From Nepenthes gracilis (taxonomy: Eukaryota; Streptophyta; Magnoliopsida; Caryophyllales; Nepenthaceae): 64,000 bases of DNA. The notes under the pieces were generated by a model that searched no databases, was not told the origin of the DNA, and saw only the letters and a list, made by a program, of their open reading frames with translations. This document shows, piece after piece, positions 36,481-48,300 of the stretch (its first letter is position 1; every line of letters starts with the position of its first letter). Location of the stretch: assembly GCA_033239525.1 (NCBI GenBank), contig BSYO01000022.1:11418923-11482922 (forward strand). Direction: 5' to 3'. The position numbers were made by a program, and so were the translations under genes.

Positions 36481-37500
36481 TTACCTGAGTCGGAGTTGCA
36501 TTACTGATAGTATTTTTTTAAGTTGGCGGCGTTTCAGGTCCGCGGGACCAGTTTGCCGTTCTGGGCGCGTAGCTTGTACGCTCCGCTCCGGAGGATTGCG
36601 GAGAAGAGGAACGGCCCCCTCCCATCCGGGGGAGAGTTTTTTCCTATTTGCGATCTTTCCCGCCGCCTCTACGCTCCGGAGGACCAGATCTCCAACTTCC
36701 AGCGGGCGTGCCTTTACTCGCTTGTTGTAGTACCGTGCGACTCGCTGTTGGTAGGCCGCGGTTCTGAGTCGTGCGGCATCTCGAACTTCCGAGAGCAAGT
36801 CCAGACTTTCTGAAGCCTTCGTTCATTGGTGGTCGGGTGAAGCATTCGATCCGCGAGCTTGGCATTCCCATTTCCACGGGCACCACAGCCTCAATCCCAA
36901 GCAAAGGTTCAAGGCGTCTCCCTTGTTGGCTCTCTCGCGGTTGTTCGTCACGACCATAGCACCAGACGGTAGCTCCGCCGATCTAGGAGCCCCTGCGTCT
37001 TCCAACTGGTTTTCAACCCGTGCGGCGGTGTGCGGTTGGTGACTTCTACCTTCCCGTTTGCTTGAGGGTGTGCCACGGACGTGTGCACCGGCTTAATGCG
37101 AAGGTCGCGCGTGCCATCGTGAAGTGTTTATCGGTGAAGCTGGGTTCCGTTATCGGTCACTACAACCTCGGGAATCCCAAGCGCTGCAAACAATGCACGA
37201 CGGAGGAACTTCGGTCGCGTTTTGCTCTGTGATCTTTGCGAGAGGGACGGCTTCCACCCACTTCGTAAAGTAGTCAATGCCAACCATCAAGAATTTTCTC
37301 TGTCCGACAGCCATTGGTAGGGGTCCAAGTATGTCGAGCCCCCATTGTGCGAGCGGCCATGGGGATTGGAGATAATGCAGCTCGGCGTGCGGCTGGTGCG
37401 TCATGTTGCCATGGACCTGGCAACTTTCACACTTGCGGACGAATTCCATAGCGTCTCGTTTCATGGTGGGCCAATAGAACCCTTGTCGCATAACGTTGAA
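36481..37500 (-). pseudogene. Tat integrase, frameshifted
   Basis: The minus strand shows 'GFYWPTMKRDAMEFVRKCES' with 'CESCQ' (HHCC zinc-binding end), 'WGLDILGPLP' (first catalytic Asp) and 'DYFTKWVEAVPL'. After a frame change come 'VVVTDNGTQ' (second Asp) and 'VAHPQANGKVEVTNRT' (catalytic Glu). The C-terminal part near 36830-36900 reads 'GIEAVVPVEMGMPSSRI', and 36481-36798 reads 'YYNKRVKARPLEVGDLVLR'. The DDE residues survive, but at least two frameshifts and a stop split the ORF. There is no chromodomain. Confidence 0.85.
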
Positions 37501-37892
37501 CGCTAGGTTCTTCCCGCCCGATGTGTGATCCGCACAGCCCAGTGTACTTACGCCAACGCGTAGTCGGCTTCTCCGGAGTGAGGCACTTCGGGAGCGGGGT
37601 GGAGTGTCCCCTTTGTATAGTCTCCCATTTAGGACCGTGTACCATCTGCCGTCTTCTTGATTCGCTTGGCTTCATTGATGTCTTAGGTAGGGGTTCCTTG
37701 ATTAGGAACCTTACGTATGGCGTCATCCAGTTATCACTCGTGTCAACATGAAGGACTTCTTTGTCTTCGGCGTCGATCTTGCCGGTGCGTTCGGGACTTC
37801 CACAGGCTCCCTCGCGTCTTGCTCTGATTCGGCGGCCGCGTCCGGTCGGTCGGTCAAGGCGTTCGTTATCCGATCTCGGGATATGCTCGATC
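37501..37892 (-). pseudogene. Pol linker between second RNase H and integrase
   Basis: The minus strand reads 'FEIEHIPRSDNERLD', 'WMTPYVRFLIKEPLP' and 'RGHSTPLPKCLTPE'. This is the conserved linker of Tat-lineage pol (FEIxHIPRxxNxxADxLSRLAS ... WMxPYxxYL ... GxxxPLLRCL). It is in a different frame from both neighbours. Confidence 0.75.
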
Positions 37893-38309
37893 TCAAATCG
37901 GCCAGAACTCGGGATCGGGGCCCTTACTTTCGCTGTGCACCTCCACAAGTTGTGGGTTCGAGACTTCGAAGTTCCCCTTCACCTGATTGACCACGAGTTC
38001 AGAGTCACTACGCGCGACCAACGACCGCGCGGAACACTCCCTCGCCAGTCGTAGACCCGCAAGAAGGGCCTCGTACTCCGCAACGTTGTTCGTGGCCGGG
38101 AAGGCCAAAGTAACGGAGTATATGATCTCCATGCCCTCGGGCGTCCTTAGCACGATTCCAGCTCCGCTGCCTGTCTGGGAAGACGATCCGTCTACGTTCA
38201 GGGTCCACACAGGTGAATTGTCGTGCTCCATGCCACCTGGATTGTTATCCTCTCCCTGTGCTGGCGTCGCTGCCTCGACGATAAAGTCCGCTAGAGCCTG
38301 TCCTTTCAT
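37893..38309 (-). pseudogene. Second RNase H domain (Tat hallmark)
   Basis: The minus strand reads 'WTLNVDGSSSQTGSGAGIVL' (first catalytic Asp), 'TNNVAEYEALLAGLRLA' (Glu) and 'SDSELVVNQVKGNFEV' (Asp). This archaeal-like RNase H lies after the ordinary gypsy RNase H and before integrase only in the Tat lineage. Text is continuous for about 138 residues, but the frame differs from RT and integrase, so it is not linked to them as written. Confidence 0.88.
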
Positions 38310-38419
38310 GGCTGGCCGGGGCCGAAATTCTAGATCGAATTCTCCTAGCTCGACGGCCCACTTAACCAGCAGGCCTGACGTCTATGGTTTTTGCAAGATC
38401 GACTTCAGAGGCTGGTCCG

Positions 38420-39380
38420 TCAGCACGACGATCCGGTGAGACTGGAAGTAGGGTCGCAACTTCTGCGCCGCATAGACAAGCGCGAGCGCCATCTTTCAGC
38501 GTGTGGATAGCGGGCCTCTACGTCAGTCAGCACTCGGCTTACGTAATACACCAGCTGCTGCGTGCCCTCGTGCTCCGCAACTAGTACGGAGCTGAGGGCC
38601 GACGCCGATGTGGCTAGGTAGAGATAGAGGTCTTCCCCATCGCGCGGTGAGCTTAAAAGCAGTGCGCTGGAGAGGTAAGTCTTCAGTTCCCTGAATGCTT
38701 CGTCACATTCTTCATTCCATTTGAATCCGTGCGATTTAGTGCCCCTTAGCACCTTGAAGAAGGGCAAATATTTCTCGGCTGACTTGGCTAGGAACCGCGA
38801 GAGGGCGGCTATCCGCCCTGTCAGCTTCTGAACTTCTTTTATTGTCCGCGGAGGGCTCAAGTCGAGTATGGCGTTGATCTTTTCTGGATTGGCTTCTATG
38901 CCGCGTTGGGACACAATGAAGCCTAGGAACTTTCCAGAGGTCACCCCGAACGCGCATTTGATAGGATTGAGCTTCATCCCATGCCGTCGGAGGATCTGAA
39001 AGGTCTCATCTAAGTCGTTGACGTGGTGGCTCGCGACTTTGCTTTTCACGAGCATGTCGTCGACGTACACCTCCACGTTCCGCCCGATTTGAGCTTCGAA
39101 CATTTTGTTCACAAGGCGCTGGAACGTTGCGCCAGCATTCTTGAGACCAAAGGGCATCATTTTATAACAATATGTCCCTTGATGTCATGAGCGAGTGTGC
39201 TCCTCGTCTGCAGGTCCATCGATCTGGTTGTACCCAGAATATGCGTCCATGAAACTCGGTAGTTCGTGCCGGATGTGGAATCCACGAGGTAGTCGATCCT
39301 AGGAGCGGAAAGCTATCTTTGGGGTGGGCCTTATTCACGTCCGTGAAGTCGGCGCACATCCGCTTACTTGCCATTTGCTC
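38420..39380 (-). pseudogene. Tat reverse transcriptase and first RNase H, frameshifted
   Basis: 39162-39374 carries the RT start ('RMCADFTDVNKAHPKDSFPL'). 38420-39160 continues with 'MMPFGLKNAGATFQRLVNKM', the YVDDM active site at 39053-39067, and 'GKFLGFIVSQRGIEANPEKI'. The connection and a decayed ordinary RNase H follow ('LYLYLATSASALSSVLV', 'GTQQLVYYVSRVLTDVEARY'). The YxDD box is intact. Frameshifts lie near 39160-39300 and near 38460. Confidence 0.9.
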
Positions 39381-39552
39381 TTTTCACCAAAGACGTTGGG
39401 CGGCCACTCAGGTGCTTGGACTTCTCTCGATGAATCGGGCGTCAGAGCCTCTTCACTTCTTCTCACGATGGCGACCAACCTCTCGGCGGAGTGGTTCCTC
39501 CGCTTCCTGCCCGAGATGGGTTTTCGGCTCGCGTCGAGGCCCGGCTTGTGGA

Positions 39553-40366
39553 CTATGACCTCGGCCGATATCCGGGCATGTCGGCGGGGACCCGGGCGAA
39601 CACGTCGGAGTTAGCCCTAAGGAAGGTAATCAACTTTGTCGTGCTCGCAGCTAAAGGGATCTCCCAGCGTTGGCGCACGTTCGGATCGAAGGGTTGCGCG
39701 GGATCGCCTCGGTTTCCTCCCCTAAGCTGGGCTGTTGCGGACGTCTCGTCGCGGAGATCAAGGTCTTCGCATGGTTTGCACGGTGCCATGGGGTTGATTT
39801 GGGACGGTGCAGCGAGTCCGTCCCATTTCTTGGTCTCCAAGAACTTCTCCCATGCCCGAGGGAGTGAAAAATTTCACCTTTAGGTGCGGGATGGAGCGTT
39901 ATGGCTTGAAGGCGTCAAGAAAGGTGCCGAATATGGCATTGTAGACGGATGGAAGGTCGACGACAAGGAACGCCCATTTCGCGCGTCATGGAGCGCGGGT
40001 GTGTCCCCACCGTGACTTCGGCCGCACTATCCCTTGCCGCGAAGAAGCTCGTTGTCCAAGCCGTACAATGGTCCATTTGCCTTCATTTTGGTTCCGTTTT
40101 AGTCTAAGTTTGAGGAACACGGTGAGATCTGACAAATTTTGTGAACTTCCATTGCTCCGAAGACCCGTTTCGGTTGGTAGTCATTACCACCACCAAACAA
40201 GAGGCCGATACAACAAGGGGTCGGTGTGGGGAGAGGTTACATGAGTCATGTCGTCGCTACTAAAGCTAATGACATCATTCCTAACCCCTATCTTCGCCCG
40301 CTTGTTGCTGGAAGTTGTCTCCGTCTGTCCGCGCCTGGCGCTCGCGGCGTCGGCGGAAGAAATCAT
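39553..40366 (-). pseudogene. Tat protease and pre-RT region, heavily broken
   Basis: The minus strand reads 'FLRANSDVFARVPADMPGYR' near 39560-39640, the segment just before RT in Tat elements (FLRxNxDVFAWxxxDMPGI). 'VVDLPSVYNAIFG' near 39930-39965 is the protease end. Near 40150 an 'NGSS' piece is all that remains of the DNGSS active-site motif, with the Asp lost. 40184-40366 has 'VISFSSDDM', the usual lead-in. Several frameshifts occur. Confidence 0.65.
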
Positions 40367-40436
40367 GTGGACTACGCCGGCTGCTGTGCGGGCTCTCGGA
40401 GGTTCACTAGCCTCACCGTCGGAGGTAGCAAGTTTC

Positions 40437-41370
40437 TACCCCGGGTTCTTCACGAACCGCTTCAAGTGTCTGCGCTGGATCAGATCTTCAATTTCCTGCT
40501 GCAAGGTGCGGCAGTTCTCAGTCGAGTGCCCCAGGACGAGCGGTGGTGGGCGTGCCAAATGCAGCCATTTTGCCCAGCCCAGGACCTTTCGGCGTTTTCG
40601 GCCACTTGAAGAACTTTTCCTCCTGAATCTGCATCAGGATGTTTGCGCGGCTGTCGTTCAGCGGGGTCAGGGAGGTCCTGCTGTAGTCCTTTTTGGGCCC
40701 GGATGGGGGCTGGCCATTTTTCGGCGCTCCGAAGCTGCTGTCGCTATCCCTCTTTCTCCCTCCAGAAACTCTAGGGGCTTCGGGGGCAGTCCGCTCGCTC
40801 GGGATGTTTCACCTCGTTGGCCTCTTCGGCCGTGATGTACGCCCGGGCAATGGTCTCGGACCTCTCCACGGAAGGTCGAGGGCTGAGTGCGGCAGATGTT
40901 TGAAGAAGTCCCCGCCGCCAGCAGATGGCTGCAAAGGCATTGAGTTTCGGCTCGTCGGAGAGGTGAGGGATCGCGAGCGCCTCGGTGATGAAACGGACCA
41001 GAAACCGCTTTAGACTTTCATCCGTCCTTTGGCGGAGGCGGACCAGGTGCCAGGGTTGTCTTTCCTCCCTTCTGCTGGAGGCGAACTGGCTCAAGAAGCT
41101 ATCAGCAAGCTCGTCGAACGAGCGTATGGAGTTCGGGAGGAGGCCGTGGAACCAGTGCAGCGGGTCACCCCTAAGGGTGACGGGAAAGCACTGGGACATC
41201 AGGGCCTCGCTTGCCCCTTGTAGAGAGAGATGGGTACGGAAGCAGTTGAGGTGGTCCATTCGGTCTTTGCTTCCGTCGTATCCCTCCAGGACCGGCATTT
41301 TGAACTTGCTCGGCAATGGCTGCGTCCGCAAGTCCATGGCGAAGGGCGATCCACGGAGGTCGGCGGAGGA
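40437..41370 (-). pseudogene. Tat gag (Retrotrans_gag type), frameshifted
   Basis: 40771-41337 is an open 188-codon frame: 'PLPSKFKMPVLEGYDGSKD', 'CFPVTLRGDPLHWFHGLLPN', 'FDELADSFLSQFASS', 'RQRTDESLKRFLVRFITEA' and 'YITAEEANEVKH'. This is the plant gypsy gag domain (PF03732-like) in Tat form. Further along the minus strand 'HSTENCRTLQQEIEDLIQRR' (about 40450-40530) is the gag tail of this lineage, in another frame. 41371-42010 is GC-rich leader or gag N-terminal sequence with no clear motif. Confidence 0.85.
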
Positions 41371-42010
41371 GGCGTGGGTTTCTCCTTATGCGGGTGTCCC
41401 ACAACACCTTGACTTTCTCCTCCATCGAGGGTCCGTAGAGCCTCTCCGCGCATTGAGGGCGTCACGGAGCTCCGTGTTGCCCGGAGGTGTGTCACGAGCT
41501 CGTCGGGGTGGCGACTCTCCGCACTTTGGGAGGCGCGTTCACCGTTGGAGCCTACGGCAGGTGGCCTCCTATTGCCACGTGAGTTACGGGGGTTGCGCCC
41601 TTCGGGGCTATCCTCCCTGTCATCGTCGGCGGGATGGCTTTCCGCCTCGTTCTGGCCATTTTCACTTGGGGGCGCGGAGTTGCGGCGTGGTCGGAGTCGG
41701 TTAGCTCGCCTCCTACGAGCGGCCTCTCGACGCCTTTCTCTCTTGGAGGTAGAGGCACGGGTTCTTTGGAGGAGCGGTCCCGGGCAGGCAGTCCAGTGTT
41801 TCGCATATGGCGAGGAGGACCTCCTTGATTATTTATGTCGCGGCCAGCGCGGACGCATCCGAACTCGGTGATCGTTTACTGGTTCCCGCCGGGGGAACCC
41901 CGTTTTGGACGGCGACTTCTACCATAGGAGCACTAGCTTGTGCTCGGGTGTTCACCATCGCTTGTGATTGAGGAACAAGGTGGGAAGGAGACACTTGTCT
42001 TCTCGTCAGT

Positions 42011-42029
42011 TTCCCGCAGACGGCGCCGA
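42011..42029 (-). other. Primer-binding site of the Tat element
   Basis: On the minus strand TCGGCGCCGTCTGCGGGAA follows the LTR end (GACGCAACA) directly. It closely resembles the TGGCGCCGTCTGTGGGAA-type sites of plant gypsy elements. The second base of the usual TGG is changed to C. I do not assign the tRNA. Confidence 0.7.
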
Positions 42030-43016
42030 TGTTGCGTCACGGGCCCGCGGTTGTAAATTTGAGTTCTGAGCCCGGATTTCTAAGCGTGCGGTTGGCCGGA
42101 AGAAGGGTCGGTCTCGTCCTGTGAACACGGACTGCGCAACACAAACAACAAACAAGAGGTCAAGGGTCCGACAAGATTTCTCCCACCGAGGCCGCTCCGA
42201 CGCTCAAGTCCGCAAATTCCCGCAATAAACGGAAATGGCGCACACTAAAGGGGTGCGCGGTGGAATCTTGTGTAAGCGTATGAGATCTTTGGTGATGCGG
42301 AGAATGCAATGGCGAGGTAGTGAAAGGCGACTTCCTTGATGCACCGCGATGGGTGGTGTTGCTTGTCCCGTGATCTCGGGAGATCTTTGGGAAAATGAGC
42401 GAGTTAGCTCTGCGGTTGAGACGATTCTTCGTCTCGACTAAAATCCTCTTGTGTTCTTAATTAGAGAAAAGGAAGCCGTTGGGCATGATTCGCCGTTTGA
42501 ATTCTTGATTCAAAGGGAAGTAGAGGATCAAAGATGCTCTAAGAGATGTTCGAGAGAAGAGTCCCTTTCTGTGAGGTGTGAGGGCTCTTATACGCCTCTC
42601 CTGTTGGACTCTGGGCGCAAAATGCCGTTGCTTGGGCCATCGTGGTTACTGTAGTCCCTTGTCGTGGACCGCCGGTCACGCCCGGTTGTCTATTGCCGTG
42701 CACAGCGCGGCCTTTGGCGTTATTGACCACGCCCGATTTTCCCTGTGCGGGGATTGGTTGGGCCACTGAGACGGCAGACGGGTGCCGGTGTGCCGTTGGC
42801 GCCCGACCACGCCTCTATTGGCTAGCCTTTCCGCCTTTTAAATGCATTCAGCGACGCATTTAATCTGTTGGAGTTTCGTTGCCTTCCTCCGTCGTGGATT
42901 CGCGCCTTTCAACCTTGGACTAGGTGAAATTGCTTTACGTGGGCTTGGTCTCCTTATGGCGCGACACTGCCCGTGGGCACAGGCGCGTCTCGTGGGTAGG
43001 GACATGGGACCCAACA
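42030..43016 (-). repeat. 5' LTR of the Tat element
   Basis: Plus-strand view: TGTTGCGTCAC ... GGGACCCAACA, 987 bp. It is the promoter LTR of this minus-strand element; the TATA-like GTATAAGAGCCC is at about 42588-42599. Compared with 30232-31214 there are many small indels, such as an extra C in GACCGCCGGTC and an extra G in GCGGGGATT. Confidence 0.9.
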
Positions 43017-43021
43017 ATTTA
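43017..43021. repeat. Right target-site duplication ATTTA of the Tat element
   Basis: Exact repeat of 30227-30231. Confidence 0.85.
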
Positions 43022-44399
43022 TATTAAATTAACTAATCAAAATCATTTTATAATAGTTTATTTTAAAATAAGAGAATGTCATGAAAAATGTATACATCTC
43101 GTGATAACAAATTATATATCAAATGTGATTCTTAATTATAATCTATTATATAAAATAATATATGTATATAGGTTTTACATATATAATATATGTATTTAAT
43201 ATTTAATTATTAATTATTATTTTATTAGTATTATAAATTATATTTATTTGAACTAAACTTAATAAATTACTGAATCAAACTCAAATTAATTTTATTATTA
43301 TAAAATTAATTATTTTTTATAGTCTTACCTATAAATTTTATTATAGTATGGTATTAATAACTTAAAAATATATAATAATAATAATAACAATAATTTTATA
43401 AATTATTGTAGTATAGTTAGTTTACTTGTTTATTAAATTAATAATATTTAATATTTTTTTAAATTATAAAATATGTTAAATGGTAAGCTAAATATGATTA
43501 TAATTAAATAACGTAAATGTTAATTAAAAGGCCATATTTTTAATTTTTTAACTGATAATTATATTTTTTAAATTTATAAATATAATTTATATTAATTTCT
43601 CATAAAAGTATTAATTGAACTGAAAAAATTAAAAAATATATAAATATATTTAATTATAAATTAGATTAAAATTTTATTATTTATTAAAATTTATACATTT
43701 ATATATTATAAATTTATAAAATAATATTTTTATAAGTGTACTCTTAAATATAAATATATTTTTAAAAATAATAAAAAATTTAGCTTATTGATGCATCCAA
43801 GAATTCAAATTGTAGTAGGGATTAGTGAGCTAAATTTTATCCATCGGGTTTGAGCGAGTCCGATCTCTGTACGTCCTTAATTTGAATCCTATATAATACA
43901 AAAAACATGAGTGAACTGCTCATATAAGGCTGTCGAATGTGTCCACCGAATTGGGCCGTCCGGGTCATTTGGGCTTTCATATTTTATGGACTAAATCCGT
44001 GGTAAAATCTTTCTTTTGGGCCGTCGGTGATAATAATCATTACTTACGCTTAGTGAAAAATTTTGAAAAACATGTTTTTGATTTCTTCTAAAATTTTTAA
44101 ATTTTTTTTAAAAATTAAAAAATTAAAAAACTGAATTTTTTTAATTTTTTAAATAGGAAATAAATAGATTTGAGGACTGTTTTTAAATTATATTTTTTAT
44201 TATTAAAATATTTTTTAGTTTTGCGGACTAAACAGGCCCTAAAACTCTTTTTAGCAGAAATATATATATATATATATATATTAATTTTATTTTCTGTTTT
44301 TATTATATATATATATATATTAATTTTATTTTCTGTTTTTATTTTTTTATTTTAAAATTTTTATAAAAATGAGTTCAATTATTTTTATTAAAAATTTAA
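43022..44399. other. Very AT-rich intergenic stretch
   Basis: No gene. 43780-44040 is less AT-rich (GGGCCGTCCGGGTC and similar) and faintly resembles the start of the solo LTR at 62455. TA microsatellites lie at about 44259-44281 and 44306-44321, with TTAATTTTATTTTCTGTTTT repeated after each. Confidence 0.5.
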
Positions 44400-44590
44400 A
44401 TATTTTATCAAGTTAATATTTATTAATAATTATTTATAAAATTTTAATCATCCGACATATAATAAAAATTATTAATTATCAAATTATTTATTAAATAAAC
44501 TAAATATATTTATTTATAATAAATTAACTAATTAAACTCATTTTATAATAATTTATTTTAAAATTATTAAAAGTCTTAAAATAAACTAAC
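44400..44590. repeat. Empty counterpart of the Tat insertion site
   Basis: This stretch aligns with 30120-30231 joined to 43022-43070, i.e. the Tat flanks with element and one ATTTA removed. Shared words are ATAAAAATTATTAATT, AAATATATTTATTTAT, AAATTAACTAAT and CATTTTATAAT. It is a repeat copy that never received the insertion. Confidence 0.75.
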
Positions 44591-44945
44591 TAATCCTCCC
44601 AGCTTGTATGATCAATGGTTGGGATGTTGTAGCTTTCCTGAGATCCACATAGTTTCAAAATATCAAGCAAGAAAGGATTTGGAGGGCCTACTCATTTAAA
44701 ATAATAATTAATTTAATCTTTTCTAATCACAACTGTCTAAATAATATTATACGATTGATATTAAAATTTTCTTTAATAGTAATAAAAAAATATTTATTTT
44801 TTAATAATAAATAATAAATCATTTGATTAATCTTAAATGATTGTAATTAAGAAGAGTTGAATCAACATTTCTTTTAAAGGGGCGGACTTTCAAGTGTTAG
44901 CTCTTTACCCACTTTTTCATCTTCTTTTGCATCATCGCCACCGAA

Positions 44946-45065
44946 ATGGCGGCAGCGAGGGCTATAATGGGTTACAAATGGTGGATTATGTTGAGAGTCA
45001 GATATAAGCAACAAAATGCAGAGATCTACAGCAAAAAGGCACTCTCCATGATCATTATCGAGTGA
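44946..45065 (+). CDS. Possible small ORF, 39 residues, unknown
   Basis: The ATG at 44946 has a good plant start context (G at -3, GCG as second codon, 'MAAARA...') after a TC-rich leader-like stretch. It encodes a basic, Trp-containing peptide ('GYKWWIMLRVRYKQQN') and ends TGA just beyond the poly(A) end of the convergent bHLH gene. It could be the first exon of a lost gene, a small peptide gene or chance. No family recognised. Confidence 0.22.
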   Translation: MAAARAIMGYKWWIMLRVRYKQQNAEIYSKKALSMIIIE

Positions 45066-45311
45066 AAAAAAAGCTTTAATTCAGAGGTTACAAATAGCGA
45101 AGAAACAGGAAAACTAAAAGTCTCTCAACACCTCCAAGTTTTTCTCTTCCTCTCTCTTCATCTTCCATTAGAGGACGGAAAAGAACAACTTTCAGCAGGG
45201 AAATCAGGGAAGAAGACAACCCGAGTCACACACTATTTTAATCCAAAAGACAACAAAATCACTCACAGAGCTTAGCTTTATGACAGCAGCCATATGGGGC
45301 GGCAACCGCCA
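45066..45311 (-). terminator. 3' UTR and probable poly(A) region of the bHLH gene
   Basis: On the minus strand, about 230 bases after the stop codon, TTTGTAACC and CTGAATTAAAG form a plausible plant far-upstream plus near-upstream poly(A) signal (around 45075-45100). No other candidate nearby is as good. Confidence 0.45.
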
Positions 45312-48300
45312 TTAGACTGCCGCTTTTGCTTGCAATATCTGCACAAGTGACCACAAGACATCCATCCTATGCAAGCTGCTCCTGTTGTTCTGGCCCTGCA
45401 AATGTTTCACATTCCAAATTTACCCTCATATAATATACAGAAGGAAGAATCACTTCAGTATAGGCACTTCATAATGAGAAATATTTTAAGCATACCCTTT
45501 ATCCACCATTAGGACATCTACGGACAACGTGACCCTCATCCATTAATCTATCTTAGGGTAGGCCCATTGATATATACATACATTCATACATATATATATA
45601 TATACATACATTCATACATATATATATACATATATATATATATATATTAATGAGACGTTATATTATTAAGTGTGTCGAAAAAATGACCAAAGGGTGTTCT
45701 CTTAATATCATTCTTTCACATAACCAATATGCCAAAATGTTATTTTTCTAAAAATAAAAAAATGGCATGATATCCAAAGTATCAACCAATATCTCCCCTA
45801 ACCTCAAGCCCTTTCTTTTTCTCCTCTTCCCTGGTGTTCAACATCTTGAAAGGTCAAAAACCCATAGAAATCCATTTTTTACCCTTTCTTTTAATTGTAT
45901 AAACTAAAAGTTAAATTGTATAATTGTATTTCTCTAAAATATAGAATTTGCTAAAAGTCCACCAGCAGATTACTGAAAATCCTAGAGAAGACAAAATCTA
46001 TTTGTGACAAAAATCCCAATTTGGCTAAGTCCGGCTCTGAGTGTTATAATTGTCCAATATGACATAATTTTTTAAATTGATTAAAGATTATGATTCCATA
46101 TAATTTTGTTATATTTTATTAGAGAAGTTTTATCTTTAATGGACCCTTTTTGATGGAAAGAAATGCAGTTTTGTAATTAAGTAATTGATCATCTTCCTAC
46201 CCTATAAATACATAATCAGCCATTATTTGTTGAGTATAACAAGTTGTGGTTTTTCCTAGATTACGTAGGCAGTTTCCAAATCTGAATTGAAGGAAGTTTT
46301 ATTAACTTCTCATTGATATGAATTTAAGGAGCCTTCCAGAAAATTAAACACAATAATCTAGGACACAAATTCTCAAATTCTTTAAAAAAAAACCACTAAG
46401 TATGGATCCAGGTATGTTATGAATATTCAATTCTATATTCTAAATAATAAACTAACATGATAATTCTCACAATTTGTGATTAGCCTATCATAAATTCTTA
46501 CAACTAGAGCACTTGTTAAATCACGAACCAACTAAATAGATCCTAAGCATTCAAGCAAATTTATAACAATCAGTAGGTCTTCATCCACAAACCAAGAATA
46601 AACATTATAGGCCTTGGATATTGCCAATCCCAAGGAATGGACACAGGTTTTGTCCATTGTTACTCAGGCCTCGGGGAATCCCCAAAGTTTTGGGTTTCAT
46701 TGCGTGATCTCAAGTTATGTTTTAGATTGAGCTCCGACTGAGCCTTATTTTGCTAATCTTGGGGGATTGACTTGGGTCTTGCCTATTGTTACTCCGCCCT
46801 GGGGAGTCCCATAAGTTTCAGGTTCCATTGCTTGATCTCAAGTTATGTCTTAGACTGAGCTCTGACTGAGCCTTATTTTGCCGATCTCGGGGGATTGACT
46901 TGGGTCTTGCCCGATGTTACTCGAGCCTCAGGGAATCCCCTAAGTTTCAGGTTCAATTGCTGGATCTTGAGGTATGTCTTACACTGAGCTCTCACTGAGC
47001 CTTATTTCTATACATTCTATATCTCTATCCATCTTATGCTATCAATTTTTCACTCAAAACCAAAAACTATATACAATTAAATTACCTGACAAACTTAGGT
47101 GCAATTACTCATCAGATCGTAAATCTCAAAATTAGGATTTTACCTCAACAATGAAGCGAATCCATGTTTTCTTGCCATGCCCGTCCATCGTACCTTTCAG
47201 AATATTAAGGCTCAAGCTCTTGATAGCTTCTGCTATCTCTAGAAAACAGTCACAGTCTTCACACATCATCTGTATATATAGAAGAAATAAATCTGCTAAG
47301 TAGGAAAATGCTGAAAGTTATAGTGACCCTTATTTTCAATGTGGCGGCCTTAATTAACAGTTCAACCATGTTCTGATTCAAGCTAGATGACTATGGATGA
47401 AAATATTGGTATCAATATTGGTAACAATATATCGGTATCAGTCATATTAACAATATGTATCAGTGTCAGATATATCGGGAAAAATTTTTTTTAAAATAGT
47501 AAAATAAAGGGCCATATCAGCCAACATATGGTTGAATAAGCAGTGTCTCGGCTGATAATTTAAATAATAGCTAACATAATATTTTACTGATACTGATACG
47601 GTAATATATTACAATATTGCTAGGATATCGAAAAATATTAGTATCAAGAGGCCCGATTGTATAAGCCGGTATTTTCATCAATGAGATGACCCATTATCTG
47701 CAGTTTATCATCTTCATAGCTCAGTGCAACACTTTTCATATGGTTGCAAATATTAGCCGATATATATATGTATCGAGAAGCCCCAATACCAATATCACCG
47801 AACACCCTGAAAATATTCTAATGTCATTGCATTGGTGACATATTGTAATATATCAATGATATGGCCAATATGCATCAACAATTTTTTTACTTTGTTTTGC
47901 TCTTGAAATCTTAAATTTACACATTTTAAACATATCTATATCGACTAAAAAACCTAAAACCACATACTTTGTAGAGGTATAAAATATACCTAAAATCAAA
48001 ATTTTGAGATATTTTTTAATGACTTAAAATGATATCAAGATTAATATTAATAAAATTCACTAAAACTCCTCAAATAGACAATTAAATGATTAAATATGGT
48101 CTTAAGAGAAATAAACATTTTCGCCTGACATCGATTTGTATCACTAGATACAACAATGATAGATACTGATACCTATTTTTATTCATAATTCTCAGCATTA
48201 AACAAGAAAATCAACTATTTTATTTTGCCTTTTCACAAATTATGAAAAGAGTGTGCTTTGCTGCTCCGGATATACACATACCTCAATCAACAATTGGCCA

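Larger units (their letters stand above)
30232..43016 (-). mobile_element. Tat-lineage Ty3/gypsy LTR retrotransposon, full length but broken
   Basis: The whole element is 12,785 bp and strikingly GC- and CpG-rich against AT-rich flanks. Both LTRs are present (983 and 987 bp, TG...CA) with a perfect ATTTA duplication. Order on the minus strand is LTR, primer-binding site, gag, protease, RT, RNase H, a second RNase H, integrase, a region of about 5 kb with opposite-strand units, LTR. The second RNase H and the extra opposite-strand ORFs are hallmarks of the Tat lineage (Tat/Ogre/Retand relatives). There is no chromodomain. Pol is split over several frames, so this copy cannot make its own enzymes as written. 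Confidence 0.92.

Noticed and set aside
37521..41871. Many plus-strand ORFs of 60-240 residues across pol and gag
   Set aside because: They are opposite-strand shadows of the minus-strand gag-pol domains in GC-rich DNA. None has a plus-strand motif.
43780..44040. Possible further solo LTR related to 62455-63453
   Set aside because: Only scattered word similarity (TTGTAGTAGGGATTAG, GATCTCTGTA) and no borders or duplication found.
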